DNA of 64,000 bases from Corallococcus sp. NCRR (GTDB taxonomy: Bacteria; Myxococcota; Myxococcia; Myxococcales; Myxococcaceae): contig NZ_CP114039.1 in the NCBI RefSeq assembly GCF_026965535.1, positions 6,262,001 to 6,326,000 of the forward strand, in the 5' to 3' direction. Below, piece after piece: positions 8,573-17,094 of the stretch. The notes beneath the pieces were generated by a model, which did no database searches, was not told where the DNA came from, and was given only the letters and a program-made list of their open reading frames with translations. How positions within the stretch are numbered: the stretch's first letter is position 1; every line of letters starts with the position of its first letter. The translations under genes were made by a program, and so were the position numbers.

Positions 8573-8651
8573 GGGTAGCTGGAAAAATGTGGCAATTTTG
8601 TATGAATTGGAATTCGTGTATTAAACCGACTAATCCCATCCCTCCAGGGAA

Positions 8652-9302
8652 TCACAAAGCCTCAGGAGATGGGAAATCGGCCGTCCGAGGACGGCTGGTG
8701 TGGGGGCTGCCGGCGGGTGCCGCGGGCGCCACGGGGGCGGTGGGGACCTGGGTCCGGGCCCAATCACTGGCGGAGCGGCCGCTGGCGTCGCGCAGCGCGG
8801 GAGAGGCGCCCTGGTGGCGCAGTTGGTCGGCCACCTCCGTGCGGCCGAAGAGGACGGCGAACATCAGGGCCGTCTGGCCCAGCCGGTTGGTCTGGTCCAC
8901 CGCGCAGGGCTGGGCGGAGAGCAGCTTCACCACGTCCGCGTAGCCCTTGAAGGCGGCGCCCATGAGCGCGGTGTTGCCCCGGCTGTCACCCGCGCACGCG
9001 TCCGCCCCGGCGTCGAGCAGCGCCCGCACCGTCTGGGTGTGCCCGTGGTAGGCGGCGAGGATGAGGGGGGAGAAGCCTCGCGCGTCGCGGGCCTCCACGG
9101 GCGTGCCCGCCTTGACGAGCCCCTGGACGATGTCCGTCTCGCCCTCGCGCGCGGCGGCGAGCAGGTAGCGCTCCGCATCGCTGGTGGCGAGCAGCCGTCC
9201 GGCGGGCGTCGCCGGTGCGCGCAGGGACATCCACGCGGCGGTCAGCACCGTGCATACCAGCATCACCAGACCCAGCGAACCGAGCAGCAGCTTGCGAACC
9301 AT
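8652..9302 (-). CDS. Exported ankyrin-repeat protein (AnkB-like catalase partner)
   Basis: A 216-residue protein with a single N-terminal hydrophobic segment (LLLGSLGLVMLVCTVLTAAW) and four to five ankyrin repeats from about residue 46 to 175 (for example FSPLILAAYHGHTQTVRALL and NTALMGAAFKGYADVVKLL), ending in a proline/serine-rich tail. It is 80 bp downstream of an exported catalase gene on the same strand. In Pseudomonas aeruginosa the same gene pair (katB-ankB) encodes a catalase and a membrane-anchored periplasmic ankyrin protein needed for full catalase activity, so a similar supporting role is likely. Confidence 0.88.
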   Translation of the reverse strand: MVRKLLLGSLGLVMLVCTVLTAAWMSLRAPATPAGRLLATSDAERYLLAAAREGETDIVQGLVKAGTPVEARDARGFSPLILAAYHGHTQTVRALLDAGADACAGDSRGNTALMGAAFKGYADVVKLLSAQPCAVDQTNRLGQTALMFAVLFGRTEVADQLRHQGASPALRDASGRSASDWARTQVPTAPVAPAAPAGSPHTSRPRTADFPSPEAL

Positions 9303-9381
9303 GAGGGCGTCTCCAGCGAAGGAATCGTGAAGGGGGAGGGCGGGCCGCCGCCGTGCCACCGGCGGCCCCGGTGAGCTCAGG

Positions 9382-10926
9382 TCACGGCTGGCCGCTGGTG
9401 GCGAGCGGCGCGAGGGTGGCCTTCGCGTCGTCCAGCTTCACGTTCACGGCCTTGGCCAGGCGCGTGCCGTACTCCGCGTGGGCCGCGTAGAAGTGGCCCA
9501 CCATGCGCGCCTTGACCTTCGCGTCGCGCACCTGGCCCAGGTCGCCGGCCAGGTTCTGGATGAGCCGCTCCCTGGCGCCCGTGTCCAGCGAGGACCAGAA
9601 GGCGCCCGCCTGCGAGAAGTTGTCCGTCTTCTCGATGGGGCGCTGCTGCGTGGTGCCGGTGAGCGGCGCGTTGGAGAAGAGGGCGGAGGGCGTGTCCTGC
9701 GTCTCCCGCGTGATGCTGGGCTCGTAGTTCACGTCCGACTTCGTGTTGCCGCTGTTCATCGCGCCGGCCTGGCTGTTGTTGTTCACCGCGGCGCGCGCGC
9801 GGTTCACCGGCAGGGACAGGTAGTTGGCGCCCAGGCGGTAGCGCTGCGTGTCCGCGTAGGAGAAGAGGCGGCCCTGCAGCAGGCGGTCCTCGGACGGCTC
9901 GATGCCCGGCGGCATCACGCCCGGAGAGAAGGCGGACTGCTCCGTCTCCTCGAAGAAGTTGTCCGGCATCTTGTTGAGGGTGAACCGGCCCAGCTTCACC
10001 GGGGGCAGCTTGTCCTTGGGCCACTCCTTGGTGGCGTCCAGCGGATCGAACGCGAAGCTGTCCAGGTCCTTGGGATCCAGCACCTGCACGCTCAGCTCCC
10101 ACGAGGGGAACTTGCCCGCCTGGATGTTCGTGTAGAGGTCGTGCGTGGCGTGCTGGAAGTCCTCTCCGCCCAGCTTCGTGGCCTCCTGCGCGGTGAGGCC
10201 CTTCACGCCCTGCTGCGACTTCCAGTTGAACTTGACGTACTTCACCTGGCCCTTGGCGTTGACGAACTTGAAGGCGTGCACGCCGTTGCCGTCCATCTGC
10301 CGGTAGCTCGCCGGGATGCCCAGGTCCGAATAGAGCTGGGTGATCATGTGAGTGGATTCCGGCTGGTGGCTGAAGAAGTCGAAGAAACGGTTCGGGTCCT
10401 GCCGGTTGGTGACCGGGGACGGCTTCAGCGAGTGCACCATGTCCGGGAACTTGATGGCGTCACGGATGAAGAAGACGGGCAGGTTGTTGCCGACCAGGTC
10501 CCAGTTGCCCTCGTCCGTGAAGAACTTCAGCGCGAAGCCGCGCGGGTCGCGCAGCGTCTCCGGTGAGCCGCTCGGGTGGATGACCGTGGAGAAGCGCACG
10601 AACATCGGCGTCTTCTTGCCCTTCTGGGAGAAGACGGACGCGCGCGTGAGGCTGGAGAAGTCGCCGTAGCTTTCGAAGGTGCCGTACGCGCCCACGCCGC
10701 GCGCGTGCACCACGCGCTCCGGGATGCGCTCGCGGTCGAAGCGCGCGAGCTTCTCGATGAGCGCGAAGTCCTCCAGGAGGATGCCGCCCCGCGGGCCGGC
10801 CGTCTTGGAGCTCTGGTTCGTGCCCAGCGGCGCGCCCGAGTCGGTGGTGATGGGAGGCGGGTTGCCGGCGGCGAGGACGGGGGCGCCAGACAGCAGGACG
10901 GCGAGCATCAACGAGCGTCGGTTCAA
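9382..10926 (-). CDS. katB: Exported haem catalase (KatB-type)
   Basis: A 514-residue monofunctional haem catalase degrading hydrogen peroxide. A cleavable signal peptide (LMLAVLLSGAPVLAA) places it in the periplasm. Distal histidine H74 lies in RVVHARG, the catalytic asparagine in NWDLVGNN (about 147), and the proximal haem tyrosine in RLFSYADTQRYRLG. Length fits small-subunit catalases. The downstream ankyrin gene is a KatB/AnkB hallmark. The intergenic region upstream carries a cluster of CGGTG repeats and two palindromes that could be a regulator site. The symbol is given by analogy to Pseudomonas katB. Confidence 0.93.
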   Translation of the reverse strand: MNRRSLMLAVLLSGAPVLAAGNPPPITTDSGAPLGTNQSSKTAGPRGGILLEDFALIEKLARFDRERIPERVVHARGVGAYGTFESYGDFSSLTRASVFSQKGKKTPMFVRFSTVIHPSGSPETLRDPRGFALKFFTDEGNWDLVGNNLPVFFIRDAIKFPDMVHSLKPSPVTNRQDPNRFFDFFSHQPESTHMITQLYSDLGIPASYRQMDGNGVHAFKFVNAKGQVKYVKFNWKSQQGVKGLTAQEATKLGGEDFQHATHDLYTNIQAGKFPSWELSVQVLDPKDLDSFAFDPLDATKEWPKDKLPPVKLGRFTLNKMPDNFFEETEQSAFSPGVMPPGIEPSEDRLLQGRLFSYADTQRYRLGANYLSLPVNRARAAVNNNSQAGAMNSGNTKSDVNYEPSITRETQDTPSALFSNAPLTGTTQQRPIEKTDNFSQAGAFWSSLDTGARERLIQNLAGDLGQVRDAKVKARMVGHFYAAHAEYGTRLAKAVNVKLDDAKATLAPLATSGQP

Positions 10927-11046
10927 AGGGGACTCCTGGGGTTGCGGGGGAACCGGGCCACCCCAAGAGCACGCCTCGTGCCGAACGCTGACCGCCTGTC
11001 ATTCCAACAGGTTGCGCCTGATGGCCTGGGGACGGTCACCGCCCAT

Positions 11047-11122
11047 TCGGTGGACGAACCGAAATATCGGTGATGCTGGTCACCGCTCTATCGGTGTTCA
11101 TGCGCGCAGCGACATTCCGGTG
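11047..11122. promoter_or_regulatory. CGGTG repeat cluster with two overlapping palindromes
   Basis: Within the 313-bp catalase/kamD divergent region, TCGGTG occurs at 11047, 11067 and 11091, with a CGGTG at 11118: steps of about 20-25 bp, roughly two helical turns. ACCGA-N4-TCGGT (11058-11071) and CGGTGA-N6-TCACCG (11068-11085) are perfect inverted repeats sharing one arm. This looks like an operator for a dimeric or multimeric regulator of the catalase, the lysine operon, or both. The regulator is not known. Confidence 0.45.
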
Positions 11123-11239
11123 AGAAGGGTGCTGTGATGCGTCTCGCCATTCAAGAGGCGCGGTGCGGCATCGTTCGCTGACGGTGCGAGGGCCCGTGTT
11201 CTTGAGCCGAAGGACGCGGCGCTCGGGTAGGGTGCGCGC

Positions 11240-12790
11240 ATGTCAGGCCCGTTCATCGACGACGCGCGGATTGCTCAGGCGCGCAAGCTGGCGGACGAGA
11301 TCGTCAATCCGATCTTCGACCTCATCCAACGCAACACCACCGTCTCCAATGAGCGCACCGTGTTGCGCTTCTTTGGCATTTCCGGCGCGGGGGCGCGTGG
11401 CGTGCCCCTGGCCAACCTCATGGTGGACAAGCTGCAATCCGCCGGGGTGCTCAACCGGGGCGCCGCGTACTGGTACGGCCGCGCGCTGCAGCTGGGCGCC
11501 AGCAGTCCGCTGGACGCCGTGGAGCGCATCACCGCGCTGCCCACGGACAAGCTGGGCGCGCTGTCGCCAGAGATGGAGGCCAACCTGCGCGACGCCGTGC
11601 GCGAGGAGGCCCGCGCCGCGATGACGGAGCTCAAGGCCCGCATCGCCCAGCGCGACGCCCTGCGCGAGCAGTTCCCCATGTCCCCCGCGCCGCACAAGTA
11701 CGTCATCGTCGCCACCGGCAACATCTACGACGACGTGGACCAGGCGCGTGCGGCGGCGCAGGCGGGCGCGGACGTCATCGCGGTCATCCGCTCCACGGCA
11801 CAGTCGCTGCTGGACTACGTGCCCCACGGCGCGACGACGGAGGGCTACGGCGGCACCTACGCCACCCAGGAGAACTTCCGCGTGATGCGCGAGGCCCTGG
11901 ATGACGAGAGCCGCAAGCTCAAGCGCTACATCCAGCTGACCAACTACTCGTCCGGCCTGTGCATGTCGGAGATCGCCTTCTGCGCGGCGTACGAGCGGCT
12001 GGACATGCTCCTCAACGACGCGATGTACGGCATCCTCTTCCGCGACATCAACATGCGGCGGACGTTCATCGACCAGTACTTCAGCCGCCGCATCTGCGCC
12101 CTGGCCGGCATCATCATCAACACCGGCGAGGACAACTACATCACCACCGCGGACGCGTACGACGCGGCCCACACCGTCATCGCCAGCCAGTTCATCAACG
12201 AGTGCTTCGCCAAGCGCGCGGGCCTCAAGGACTGGCAGCTGGGCATCGGGCACTCGTACGAGATCGACCCGTACCGCGACGACACACTGCTGCTGGAGCT
12301 GTCGCAGGCGATGCTGGTGCGCCGCTGCTTCCCGGACGCGCCGCTCAAGTACATGCCGCCCACGAAGCACAAGGAGACGGACATCTTCTTCAGCCACGCG
12401 TACGACGTGATGGCGGACCTGGTGGCCATCTGGACGCGGCAGGGCATCCAACTGCTGGGCATGATGACGGAGGCCATGCACACGCCGCTGCTCGCGGACC
12501 GGTACGTGGCGCTCAAGTCCGCGTCGTACATCCACCGCGCGGCCCGCGGCATCGACGAGGAGTTCACCGTCCGCGAGGACGGGAAGATCGCCAACCGCGC
12601 GCGAGAGGTCTTCGCCAAGGCGGAGGAGCTGCTGCGCGAGTGCCACACCGAGGGCATGGTGGCGGCCATCGGCAAGGGGCGCTTCGGCGACGTGAAGCGC
12701 GAGGAGACCGGTGGCAAGGGCCTGGACGGCGTGCTGGAGAAGGCGCCGGATTACTTCAACCCGTTCCTGGAAATGCTGGAGGCGTCATGA
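11240..12790 (+). CDS. kamD: D-lysine / L-beta-lysine 5,6-aminomutase, alpha subunit
   Basis: A 516-residue protein matching the large subunit of lysine 5,6-aminomutase throughout its length (RNTTVSNERTVLRFFGISGA near the start; GHSYEIDPYRDDTLLLELSQ centrally). With KamE it forms an adenosylcobalamin- and PLP-dependent enzyme that moves the terminal amino group of beta-lysine to give 3,5-diaminohexanoate. No typical ribosome site precedes the ATG; TAGGGT lies 6 bases upstream, suggesting a leaderless mRNA. The stop overlaps the next start as ATGA. Myxobacteria are aerobes while this enzyme is oxygen-sensitive and best known from anaerobic fermenters, which makes its presence notable. Confidence 0.95.
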   Translation: MSGPFIDDARIAQARKLADEIVNPIFDLIQRNTTVSNERTVLRFFGISGAGARGVPLANLMVDKLQSAGVLNRGAAYWYGRALQLGASSPLDAVERITALPTDKLGALSPEMEANLRDAVREEARAAMTELKARIAQRDALREQFPMSPAPHKYVIVATGNIYDDVDQARAAAQAGADVIAVIRSTAQSLLDYVPHGATTEGYGGTYATQENFRVMREALDDESRKLKRYIQLTNYSSGLCMSEIAFCAAYERLDMLLNDAMYGILFRDINMRRTFIDQYFSRRICALAGIIINTGEDNYITTADAYDAAHTVIASQFINECFAKRAGLKDWQLGIGHSYEIDPYRDDTLLLELSQAMLVRRCFPDAPLKYMPPTKHKETDIFFSHAYDVMADLVAIWTRQGIQLLGMMTEAMHTPLLADRYVALKSASYIHRAARGIDEEFTVREDGKIANRAREVFAKAEELLRECHTEGMVAAIGKGRFGDVKREETGGKGLDGVLEKAPDYFNPFLEMLEAS

Positions 12791-13272
12791 TCCTGGGTAC
12801 TTTCGTGGCTGTGATGATGGCCGCGGGTGGCAGCGCGGATGCGTTGAGCAGCGTGACGGTGAAGAACATCGCGCTGAAGGCGCCGGCGGCGTGGACGCGC
12901 TCCAACGTGGACGGCTCCGAGAAGTTCCTGGCGCCCTCCGGCGACGCGTACTTCATGGTGGACGTGGGCACGGTGCAGACCGCGGGCATGAAGGCGGAGC
13001 TGTGCCGCACGAAGATCCTCGCGAACATGGGCGGCGACAGCTGGACCATGCTGAAGGTCGGCGGCCAGCCGGCGGCGACCAAGACGGACACGGACGCGGC
13101 GCCGGACGGCAGCGGCAACGTGGACACCGTCACGTACGTGGGCTGCAACGGGAAGACGACGTGGTCGGTGGTCTTCTACATGGAGCAGGGCAAGAAGGAC
13201 CGTTTCGCCGCGGTGGCCGAGAAGGTGGGCACCAGCGTGTCGTTCACGCCGCCCAAGGGCAAGAAGGGCTAG
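12787..13272 (+). CDS. Small exported protein of unknown function inside the kam operon
   Basis: A 161-residue protein with a short signal-like N-terminus (MILGTFVAVMMAAGGSADA) and a mature part beginning VTVKNIALKAPAAWTRSN and ending in lysine-rich PPKGKKG. Two cysteines (in ELCRTK and YVGCNGK) could pair in the periplasm. It resembles no family I recognise beyond small myxobacterial secreted proteins. Its ATG overlaps the kamD stop (ATGA) and kamE begins 4 bp after its stop, so it is translated as part of the operon, between two subunits of one cytoplasmic enzyme. Function unknown. Confidence 0.85.
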   Translation: MILGTFVAVMMAAGGSADALSSVTVKNIALKAPAAWTRSNVDGSEKFLAPSGDAYFMVDVGTVQTAGMKAELCRTKILANMGGDSWTMLKVGGQPAATKTDTDAAPDGSGNVDTVTYVGCNGKTTWSVVFYMEQGKKDRFAAVAEKVGTSVSFTPPKGKKG

Positions 13273-13276
13273 TTCG

Positions 13277-14062
13277 ATGGTGAAGCCGAGCAAGCAGATC
13301 ATCCGCCCCTACGGCGACCGTCGCGACGACGGCATGGTGCAGCTGTCGTTCACGCTGCCCGTGCCGCTGTCGGAGAAGGCCAAGGAGGCCGCCGCCCAGT
13401 TCACGAAGAAGATGGGCTTCACGGACGTGAAGGTGGCCGCCGCCGAGCGCGCGGCGGACCAGTACACGTTCTTCGTCGTCTACGCCCGCTCCAACGTGAC
13501 GCTGGACTACGCGGAGATCGACGTGCCGGAGGTGGTGGTGCGCAAGATGGGGTTCGACGACCTCAACGCGCTCATCAAGGAGAAGGTCCGCCGGCGCATC
13601 GTCGTCTTCGGCGCGTGCACGGGCACGGACACGCACACGGTGGGCATCGACGCCATCCTCAACATGAAGGGCTACGCGGGCGACTACGGCCTGGAGCGCT
13701 ACCCCGGCTTCGAGGCCTTCAACCTGGGCAGCCAGGTGCCCAACGAGGACCTGATCAAAAAGGCCACCGCGAAGCACGCGGACGCCATCCTCGTCTCGCA
13801 GGTCGTCACCCAGCGTGACGTGCACAAGGACAACTCGCGCCAGTTCATCGACGCGGCGAAGGCGGCGGGCATCCACGGCAAGACGCTGCTGCTGTTGGGC
13901 GGGCCGCGCGTGGACCACAAGCTGGCGCTGGAGCTGGGCTTCGACGCGGGCTTCGGGCCGGGCACCAAGCCGTCCGACGTGGCGAACTACATCGTGCACG
14001 CGGTGATGAAGAAGGAAGGCACGGAGTCCGCGGACTCCCACTACCAGGGGGAACCCTCGTGA
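13277..14062 (+). CDS. kamE: Lysine 5,6-aminomutase, beta subunit (B12- and PLP-binding)
   Basis: A 261-residue small subunit. Residues about 105-245 form the cobalamin-binding Rossmann domain with DxHxxG (D118, H120, G123) in [11 protein letters not shown], providing the base-off/His-on ligand. Lys131, eleven residues after that histidine, is the expected lysine forming the imine with PLP in this enzyme, and it is present. Together these indicate an active subunit. The stop overlaps the kal start (GTGA). No reactivation-factor gene (kamB/kamC type) is visible in the window. Confidence 0.95.
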   Translation: MVKPSKQIIRPYGDRRDDGMVQLSFTLPVPLSEKAKEAAAQFTKKMGFTDVKVAAAERAADQYTFFVVYARSNVTLDYAEIDVPEVVVRKMGFDDLNALIKEKVRRRIVVFGACTGTDTHTVGIDAILNMKGYAGDYGLERYPGFEAFNLGSQVPNEDLIKKATAKHADAILVSQVVTQRDVHKDNSRQFIDAAKAAGIHGKTLLLLGGPRVDHKLALELGFDAGFGPGTKPSDVANYIVHAVMKKEGTESADSHYQGEPS

Positions 14063-14457
14063 GCACTGGCACGAAGGCGGTACTGCGGCTGCGCATGGGC
14101 AGCCACGACGCGCACTACGGCGGCAACCTGGTGGACGGGGCGCGGATGCTCGGGCTGTTCGGGGACGTGGCCACGGAGCTGTGCATCCGCTCCGACGGGG
14201 ACGAGGGCCTGTTCCGCGCCTACGACTCCGTGGAGTTCCTGGCCCCGGTGTACGCGGGGGACTTCATCGAGGCGGAAGGGGAGATTGTCAGCGAGGGCAA
14301 CACGTCGCGGAAGATGCGCTTCGAGGCCCGCAAGGTGATCAAGCCCCGGCCGGATGTGAATGACTCGGCGGCGGACGTGCTTCCGGAGGCGGTGGTGGTG
14401 TGCCGCGCCTCGGGCACGTGCGTGGTGCCCAAGGACAAGCAGCGGGTGAAGCGATGA
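14059..14457 (+). CDS. kal: 3-aminobutyryl-CoA ammonia-lyase (hotdog fold)
   Basis: A 132-residue hotdog-fold protein ([40 protein letters not shown]) matching Kal, which eliminates ammonia from L-3-aminobutyryl-CoA to give crotonyl-CoA, the last committed step of this lysine pathway. It uses a GTG start overlapping the kamE stop by 4 bp, and its own stop overlaps the kce ATG. Position between kamE and kce makes the assignment firm compared with generic hotdog thioesterases. Confidence 0.92.
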   Translation: MSTGTKAVLRLRMGSHDAHYGGNLVDGARMLGLFGDVATELCIRSDGDEGLFRAYDSVEFLAPVYAGDFIEAEGEIVSEGNTSRKMRFEARKVIKPRPDVNDSAADVLPEAVVVCRASGTCVVPKDKQRVKR

Positions 14458-15281
14458 GCAAGCCCATGGTCATCACCGCCGCCCTGGTGGGCGCGGAGAC
14501 GACGCGCGAGCAGACGCCGTACCTGCCCATCACCGCGGAGGAGATTGCTGAAGACGCGGCGAAGTGCCGCGAGGCTGGCGCGGCGATGGTGCACATCCAC
14601 GTGCGCACGGCGGAGGGCAAGCCGTCGCAGGACGCGGAGTTGTTCCGCGCGGCCATCCGCGCCATCCGCAAGCGCACGGACATCCTCGTCCAGGTGTCCA
14701 CGGGCGGCGCGGTGGGCATGGACGTGGACGAGCGGTGCGGCGGGCTCACGCTCACCGGCGCGGACAAGCCGGACATGGCCACGCTCACCACGGGCACGGT
14801 GAACTTCGGGGAAGAGGTGTTCTGGAATCCCCGGCCGCTGGTGCGCGACATCGCGAAGCGCATCAAGAGCATTGGCCTCAAGCCGGAGCTGGAGTGCTTC
14901 GACGTCGGGATGATCGACGAGGCGCGCTACCTGGCGAAGGAGGGGCTGGTGGAGCTGCCGGCGCACTTCGACTTCGTGCTGGGCGTGCCGGGCACGCTCC
15001 AGGCGCGGCCGGAGGTGCTGGACTTCATGATCGCCGCGCTGCCGGAGGGGAGCTCCTGGACGGTGGCGGGCGTGGGGCGCCAGCAGCTCCCGTTCGTGGA
15101 GGAGGCCGCGAAGCGCGGCGGCAACGCGCGCGTGGGCCTGGAGGACAACATCTACCTGTCCAAGGGCGTGCTCGCGAAGGGCAGCTTCGAGCTGGTGGCG
15201 GAGGCCGCGAAGCGGGCCCGTGCCGCTGGCCGTGAGCTCGCGACCCCCGAGCAGGCCCGGCAGTTGTTGCGCCTGGGCTGA
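14454..15281 (+). CDS. kce: 3-keto-5-aminohexanoate cleavage enzyme
   Basis: A 275-residue BKACE-family TIM-barrel that condenses 5-amino-3-oxohexanoate with acetyl-CoA to give acetoacetate and 3-aminobutyryl-CoA. Zinc ligands H47 and H49 are in MVHIHVR; the third ligand E230 with neighbours R226 and D231 lies in ARVGLEDN, all intact. It starts with an ATGA overlap after kal and is the last gene of the operon; a strong intrinsic terminator follows 22 bp after its stop. The longer frame from 14400 is not the start. Confidence 0.95.
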   Translation: MSKPMVITAALVGAETTREQTPYLPITAEEIAEDAAKCREAGAAMVHIHVRTAEGKPSQDAELFRAAIRAIRKRTDILVQVSTGGAVGMDVDERCGGLTLTGADKPDMATLTTGTVNFGEEVFWNPRPLVRDIAKRIKSIGLKPELECFDVGMIDEARYLAKEGLVELPAHFDFVLGVPGTLQARPEVLDFMIAALPEGSSWTVAGVGRQQLPFVEEAAKRGGNARVGLEDNIYLSKGVLAKGSFELVAEAAKRARAAGRELATPEQARQLLRLG

Positions 15282-15303
15282 AGAATCCTGGATTCGTTAC
15301 GCG

Positions 15304-15339
15304 AGGCCCGGGGCGGACACGTCCCGGGCCTTCGTTTTT
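15304..15339 (+). terminator. Intrinsic terminator of the kam operon
   Basis: A perfect 9-bp stem, AGGCCCGGG (15304-15312) pairing with CCCGGGCCT (15323-15331), with a 10-base loop, followed by TCGTTTTT. It lies 22 bp after the kce stop and separates the lysine operon from the SDR gene. Confidence 0.9.
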
Positions 15340-15493
15340 GTCAGGAACGTCGCGCGCATTTCGTCCCGCTGCCCGGCTCTCAGCGCATTCGGCGACACCG
15401 CCTCTTCGTCCCGGCTGTCCGCACCGGAGGGCTCGGGCATCATGCCGCGCATTCCTCCCGCTCTGACGGGAGCCCACGAGGAGTCGCGAAGCG

Positions 15494-16270
15494 ATGGACA
15501 CGGGACTGCAGGGCAAGGGCGTGCTGGTGACGGGCGGCGCGGGCGGCATCGGCTCCGCGCTGGTGCGGGCGTTCGCGGGCGAGGGCGCGAAGGTGGCGGT
15601 GCACTACCACCGCAGCCAGGAGAAGGCGGAGGCGCTCGCGCGCGAGGTGGGCGGGGCGGCCGTGCGCGCGGACCTCACGGTGGAGGCGGACGTGGACGCG
15701 CTGGTGCCCCAGGCGGTGAAGGACCTGGGCCAACTGGACGTGCTGGTGTGCAACACCGGCGTGTACCCCGCGCCTGATGAGCCGCTGTGGAAGATGTCGC
15801 TGGAGCGCTGGCGCCGCACGCTGGCGCAGAACCTGGACAGCGTGTTCCTCAGCTGCCGCGCGTTCCTGCGCCACGTGGAGACCACGGGCACGGGCACCAT
15901 CGTCATCATCAGCTCCACGGCGGGCCTCTTCGGGGAGGCGGGCCACACGGACTACGCGGCGGCGAAGGGCGCGCTGGCGGCGGGCTTCGTGAAGAGCCTG
16001 AAGAACGAGCTGCACCGCATCGCGCCCATGGGCCGCGTCAACGTGGTGTGCCCGGGCTGGACGGAGGTGGGCCGCAACCGCGACAAGCTGACGGACCCGA
16101 AGTTCGTCGGCCTCGTCACGCGGACGATGCCGCTGCGCAAGGTGGGGCAGCCAGAGGACGTGGCGCGCGTCGTGGTGACGCTCGCGTCGGATCGCATCTC
16201 CGGCCACGTGACGGGCGAGGTCGTCACCGTGGCCGGAGGCATGGAAGGACGGGTGCTGCATGAAGACTGA
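15494..16270 (+). CDS. Short-chain dehydrogenase/reductase (FabG-like)
   Basis: A 258-residue classical SDR. The cofactor loop TGGAGGIGSALVRAF is near residue 13-27, NTG of the NNAG-type motif occurs in VCNTGVYP, the catalytic serine is in IISSTAG, and Tyr/Lys form YAAAKG. An HYHRS sequence after the second strand suggests preference for NADP(H). Similar enzymes are annotated as 3-oxoacyl-ACP reductases, but substrate cannot be inferred. A ribosome site (GAGGAG) precedes the ATG. The methyltransferase gene overlaps its last 11 bases. It lies after the kam terminator, so probably has its own promoter. Confidence 0.92.
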   Translation: MDTGLQGKGVLVTGGAGGIGSALVRAFAGEGAKVAVHYHRSQEKAEALAREVGGAAVRADLTVEADVDALVPQAVKDLGQLDVLVCNTGVYPAPDEPLWKMSLERWRRTLAQNLDSVFLSCRAFLRHVETTGTGTIVIISSTAGLFGEAGHTDYAAAKGALAAGFVKSLKNELHRIAPMGRVNVVCPGWTEVGRNRDKLTDPKFVGLVTRTMPLRKVGQPEDVARVVVTLASDRISGHVTGEVVTVAGGMEGRVLHED

Positions 16271-17054
16271 CCTGGACGTGCGGACGTACAACCGCGAGGC
16301 GTGGAACGGCGAGGTGGGGCGCGGCAACAAGTGGACGCTGCCGGTGGCCCCGGAGGTCATCGCCGCCGCGCGACGGGGCGAATGGAGCGTGGTGCTCACC
16401 CCGACGAAGCCCGTGCCGCGCGAGTGGTTCGGGGACCTGAAGGGCAAGGACGTGCTGGGCCTGGCGAGCGCGGGCGGCCAGCAGTGCCCGGTGCTCGCGG
16501 CGGCGGGCGCGAACGTCACCGTGTTCGACAACTCGCCCGCGCAGCTGGCGCAGGACCGCAAGGTGGCCGAGCGCGAGGGCCTCACGCTCCAGTACGTGGA
16601 GGGCGACATGCGTGACCTGTCCGCGTTCGCCGACGGGAGCTTCGACCTCATCTTCCACCCGTGCTCCAACTGCTTCGCGGAGGAGATCCTCCCGGTGTGG
16701 CGCGAGGCCTTCCGCGTGCTGCGCCCCGGTGGCGTGCTCCTGTCGGGCATCTGCAACCCGGTGCGCTACCTCTTCGACCCGGTCGAGGAGGAGAGGGGCG
16801 TGATGCGGCTCAAGTACCCGATGCCGTACTCGGACTTCACCAGCCTCACGGACGAGGAGCGCCGCCGCTACAGCGACAAGAACGAGCCCATGTGCGTGGG
16901 CCACTCGCTGGAAGACCAGCTGGGCGGACAGATGGCAGCGGGCTTCGTGCTCACGAACCTCTTCGAGGACAAGTACGAGCAGAAGGATCTGCTCTCCACG
17001 TTCCTGCCCACCTTCATCGCCACGCGTGCACTGAAGCCCGTATCGCGTTCGTGA
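16260..17054 (+). CDS. SAM-dependent class I methyltransferase
   Basis: A 264-residue methyltransferase type 11 protein. Motif I is an unusual GLASAGGQQCPVLAAAGANV (about residues 66-85), followed by VFDNSPAQL (motif II acidic residue) and FDLIFHPCSN / VLRPGGVLLS (motifs IV and post-I). The GLASAGGQQ form is common to a clade of uncharacterised methyltransferases that act on small molecules. It overlaps the upstream SDR by 11 bases and is translationally coupled to it, so the two likely modify one compound. Substrate unknown. Confidence 0.9.
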   Translation: MKTDLDVRTYNREAWNGEVGRGNKWTLPVAPEVIAAARRGEWSVVLTPTKPVPREWFGDLKGKDVLGLASAGGQQCPVLAAAGANVTVFDNSPAQLAQDRKVAEREGLTLQYVEGDMRDLSAFADGSFDLIFHPCSNCFAEEILPVWREAFRVLRPGGVLLSGICNPVRYLFDPVEEERGVMRLKYPMPYSDFTSLTDEERRRYSDKNEPMCVGHSLEDQLGGQMAAGFVLTNLFEDKYEQKDLLSTFLPTFIATRALKPVSRS

Positions 17055-17094
17055 CACAGAAGGGCGTTGCGCCCGGCCACCGCGAAAGCCTACA

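Noticed and set aside
6304-8943. 879-codon plus-strand frame
   Set aside because: It is the shadow of the chitinase gene on the other strand: an Arg/Ala/His-rich translation with no domain, while the minus frame has a complete GH18 enzyme.
10927-11239. Cobalamin riboswitch before kamD
   Set aside because: The B12-dependent operon made this worth checking, but I find no B12-box-like sequence and the mRNA may be leaderless.
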